Part shown: in pieces, positions 35,171-36,227 of the stretch
Layout of the letters: every line of letters starts with the position of its first letter
Position numbering within the stretch: the first letter of the stretch is position 1
From: SAR324 cluster bacterium lautmerah10
Lineage (GTDB): Bacteria > SAR324 > NAC60-12
Reading direction: 5' to 3'
DNA: 36,227 nt
Assembly (NCBI GenBank): GCA_001469005.2
Contig: LNZD02000006.1
Location: forward strand, 1 to 36,227
The notes under the pieces: model-generated
Database searches by the model: none
What the model was told of the DNA's origin: nothing
Seen by the model: the letters and a program-made list of their open reading frames with translations, nothing else
Program-made: the position numbers and the translations under genes

Positions 35171-35176
35171 TTCATT

Positions 35177-35216
35177 TTTGGGGACGTCAATCATATCATT
35201 GAATCCAGTCCCCAAA
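35177..35216 (+). terminator. 9-bp hairpin after the small unknown gene
   Basis: TTTGGGGAC (35177-35185) pairs with GTCCCCAAA (35208-35216), and CAAT/ATTG inside can extend the structure. It begins six bases after the stop codon and is followed by CTTT. An intrinsic terminator is likely despite the short T-run. Confidence 0.55.
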
Positions 35217-35329
35217 CTTTCATGTTGATCCATCAAGAAACTTTTTTCATTTTTTCATGAATAAACTCTGGATAAGGGTTTCAAACCGGAAGTCAGTATT
35301 TTTAATGAGTCATTAGAAAATAGGAAAAG

Positions 35330-36013
35330 ATGCATTCCCTGAAATTGATCTACTTCAAGATGCGGGCATTGGCTGAAGCACCACAAATGCTGATGAAATT
35401 CGCAGATTTGAACTATGAATACTTAATGTCCTGGGACTACTTTGATGACGATTGGGAAATGGTGAAACCCACCATCCCATTCCAGCAACTGCCTATTCTG
35501 GTTGTAGATGATGAACATCAAATTGCTCAAAGCACTTCAATCATGAGATTTCTTCAAAGATTAGCCGGTATGGAACCTCAAGATCCGGTTGTTGCCGCAA
35601 AAGCGGATGCGATACTGGAAAGTGCTCAAGAGCTTTTTAGGCCTCTTAATCCAACTGTCAATTTTGCGGTCGGAGAAGATTTTGAGTCAAAAAAAGAATC
35701 GATGCTTCCTGAATTGTCCTCTCGGTTTGCAGACTTGGAAAGAGCCTTACTCAATGGAGGGGAACAATTTTTTATGGGGGAGAATCCAATAGCTTGTGAC
35801 TTCACCGTTTATCATCATTTGGATATTTCCAGAAATTTAGATCCTGATTTTTTAGGTCAGTTTAGTCGCCTCAGTGAATTTGTTCGGGATATAGAACGGA
35901 TTGAAAGTGTGTCTGACTATCTCAACTCAAGACCCGAGTTAATTGATGTCAAAGTTGCCCCAAAGCTGGTGATCAATGGTAAGGCTCACCCAACGGGAAT
36001 CAACAAAACATAA
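35330..36013 (+). CDS. Glutathione-S-transferase-like protein (first of two in tandem)
   Basis: The 227-residue protein begins with the thioredoxin-like strand LKLIYFKMRALAEAPQMLM and has the GST signature PFQQLPILVVDD..IAQSTSIMRFL, where the cis-proline and the QST glutathione-binding residues are clear. A helical C-terminal domain follows (FMGENPIACDFTVYHHLD). The tyrosine in LIYF matches the catalytic Tyr of sigma/alpha-type enzymes. It probably conjugates or isomerises using glutathione; the substrate is unknown. The C-terminal tail (LIDVKVAPKLVINGKAHPTG) is unusual. It is followed after 6 bp by a paralogue. Confidence 0.9.
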   Translation: MHSLKLIYFKMRALAEAPQMLMKFADLNYEYLMSWDYFDDDWEMVKPTIPFQQLPILVVDDEHQIAQSTSIMRFLQRLAGMEPQDPVVAAKADAILESAQELFRPLNPTVNFAVGEDFESKKESMLPELSSRFADLERALLNGGEQFFMGENPIACDFTVYHHLDISRNLDPDFLGQFSRLSEFVRDIERIESVSDYLNSRPELIDVKVAPKLVINGKAHPTGINKT

Positions 36014-36019
36014 AACCAA

Positions 36020-36227
36020 ATGAAACTCATTTATTTTAATTACCTGGCATACGCTGAACCCATAAAAATGATGATGAATCATGGAAATATTCCATATAAG
36101 TTCATTTTTCCTTGGGATTATTTTGATACAGAGAAGTGGTCGGATTCAAAAAAAGATGTCCCCTTTGGTAAATTACCGATCCTAGTCATTGATGAAGAGA
36201 CAACTCTATGGGAGAGTGGTGCAATAA
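36020..36227 (+). CDS. Second glutathione-S-transferase-like gene, cut by the window end
   Basis: From ATG 36020 the open frame reads MKLIYFNYLAYAEPIKMMMN, has FPWDYFDTEKW and the GST core VPFGKLPILVIDEETTLWES, and runs off the window after 69 codons. It is clearly related to the preceding gene (matching LIYF, WDYFD and PF..LPILV motifs), so the two arose by tandem duplication. The WES in place of QST is a normal variation at the glutathione-binding serine. Confidence 0.88.
   Translation, partial: MKLIYFNYLAYAEPIKMMMNHGNIPYKFIFPWDYFDTEKWSDSKKDVPFGKLPILVIDEETTLWESGAI

Noticed and set aside
1-36227. CRISPR array, insertion sequence, prophage or toxin-antitoxin pair
   Set aside because: No regularly spaced repeats, transposase or integrase motifs or small paired toxin genes were seen.

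Overview
The window looks like chromosomal core sequence from a Gram-negative bacterium with mid-40s GC by eye. It carries housekeeping genes (dnaG-rpoD, tsaE-tsaB, lon, gpsA, alr, tRNA-Gln), an O-antigen ligase-type membrane protein and a periplasmic Slt-type lytic transglycosylase. The long primary sigma factor directly behind dnaG, together with large TPR secretory proteins, resembles deltaproteobacterial or SAR324-like marine lineages. That placement is an inference from gene style, not something the sequence proves. There is no CRISPR array, insertion sequence, prophage or rRNA.

Layout. 1-4.9 kb: a partial zinc-ribbon/TPR protein, then on the minus strand an AspT-type aminotransferase, an arylformamidase-like hydrolase and tsaB-tsaE (tRNA t6A synthesis). 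5-13.1 kb (plus): a small unknown gene, dnaG, rpoD, a 973-residue secreted TPR protein, tRNA-Gln(UUG) and a one-pass membrane protein. 13.1-16.2 kb (minus): lon followed by a TerB-like protein. 16.4-19.9 kb (plus): gpsA, an O-antigen ligase/polymerase-like gene and a quinone oxidoreductase. 19.9-23.1 kb (minus): a uxaA-type dehydratase, alanine racemase and a frameshifted unknown gene. 23.4-26.9 kb (plus): slt, interrupted by a stop codon, and a class I aminotransferase broken by a 28-bp tandem duplication. 27-31.8 kb (minus): a three-gene redox operon. 32-36.2 kb: a truncated class III cyclase relic, a MaoC-like hydratase with an aldo/keto reductase, two small unknown genes, and two tandem glutathione-transferase-like genes, the second cut by the window end.

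The most interesting parts are: (a) the operon at 26993-31783, coding for a membrane-anchored glutamate-synthase-type FMN/3Fe-4S domain, an acetolactate-synthase-like ThDP enzyme and a dihydrolipoamide-dehydrogenase fold that has lost both redox cysteines while keeping the His-Glu pair, which may be an uncharacterised electron-transfer or carboligation system; (b) a DNA primase lacking about 26 residues, including the positions of E. coli R221, K229 and Y230; (c) three consecutive disrupted genes between 22.5 and 26.9 kb; and (d) terminator-like hairpins with T-runs in three divergent intergenic regions, just ahead of gpsA, slt and the MaoC gene, where neither flanking gene needs a terminator.

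All functional calls come from reading motifs by eye; no database search was run.
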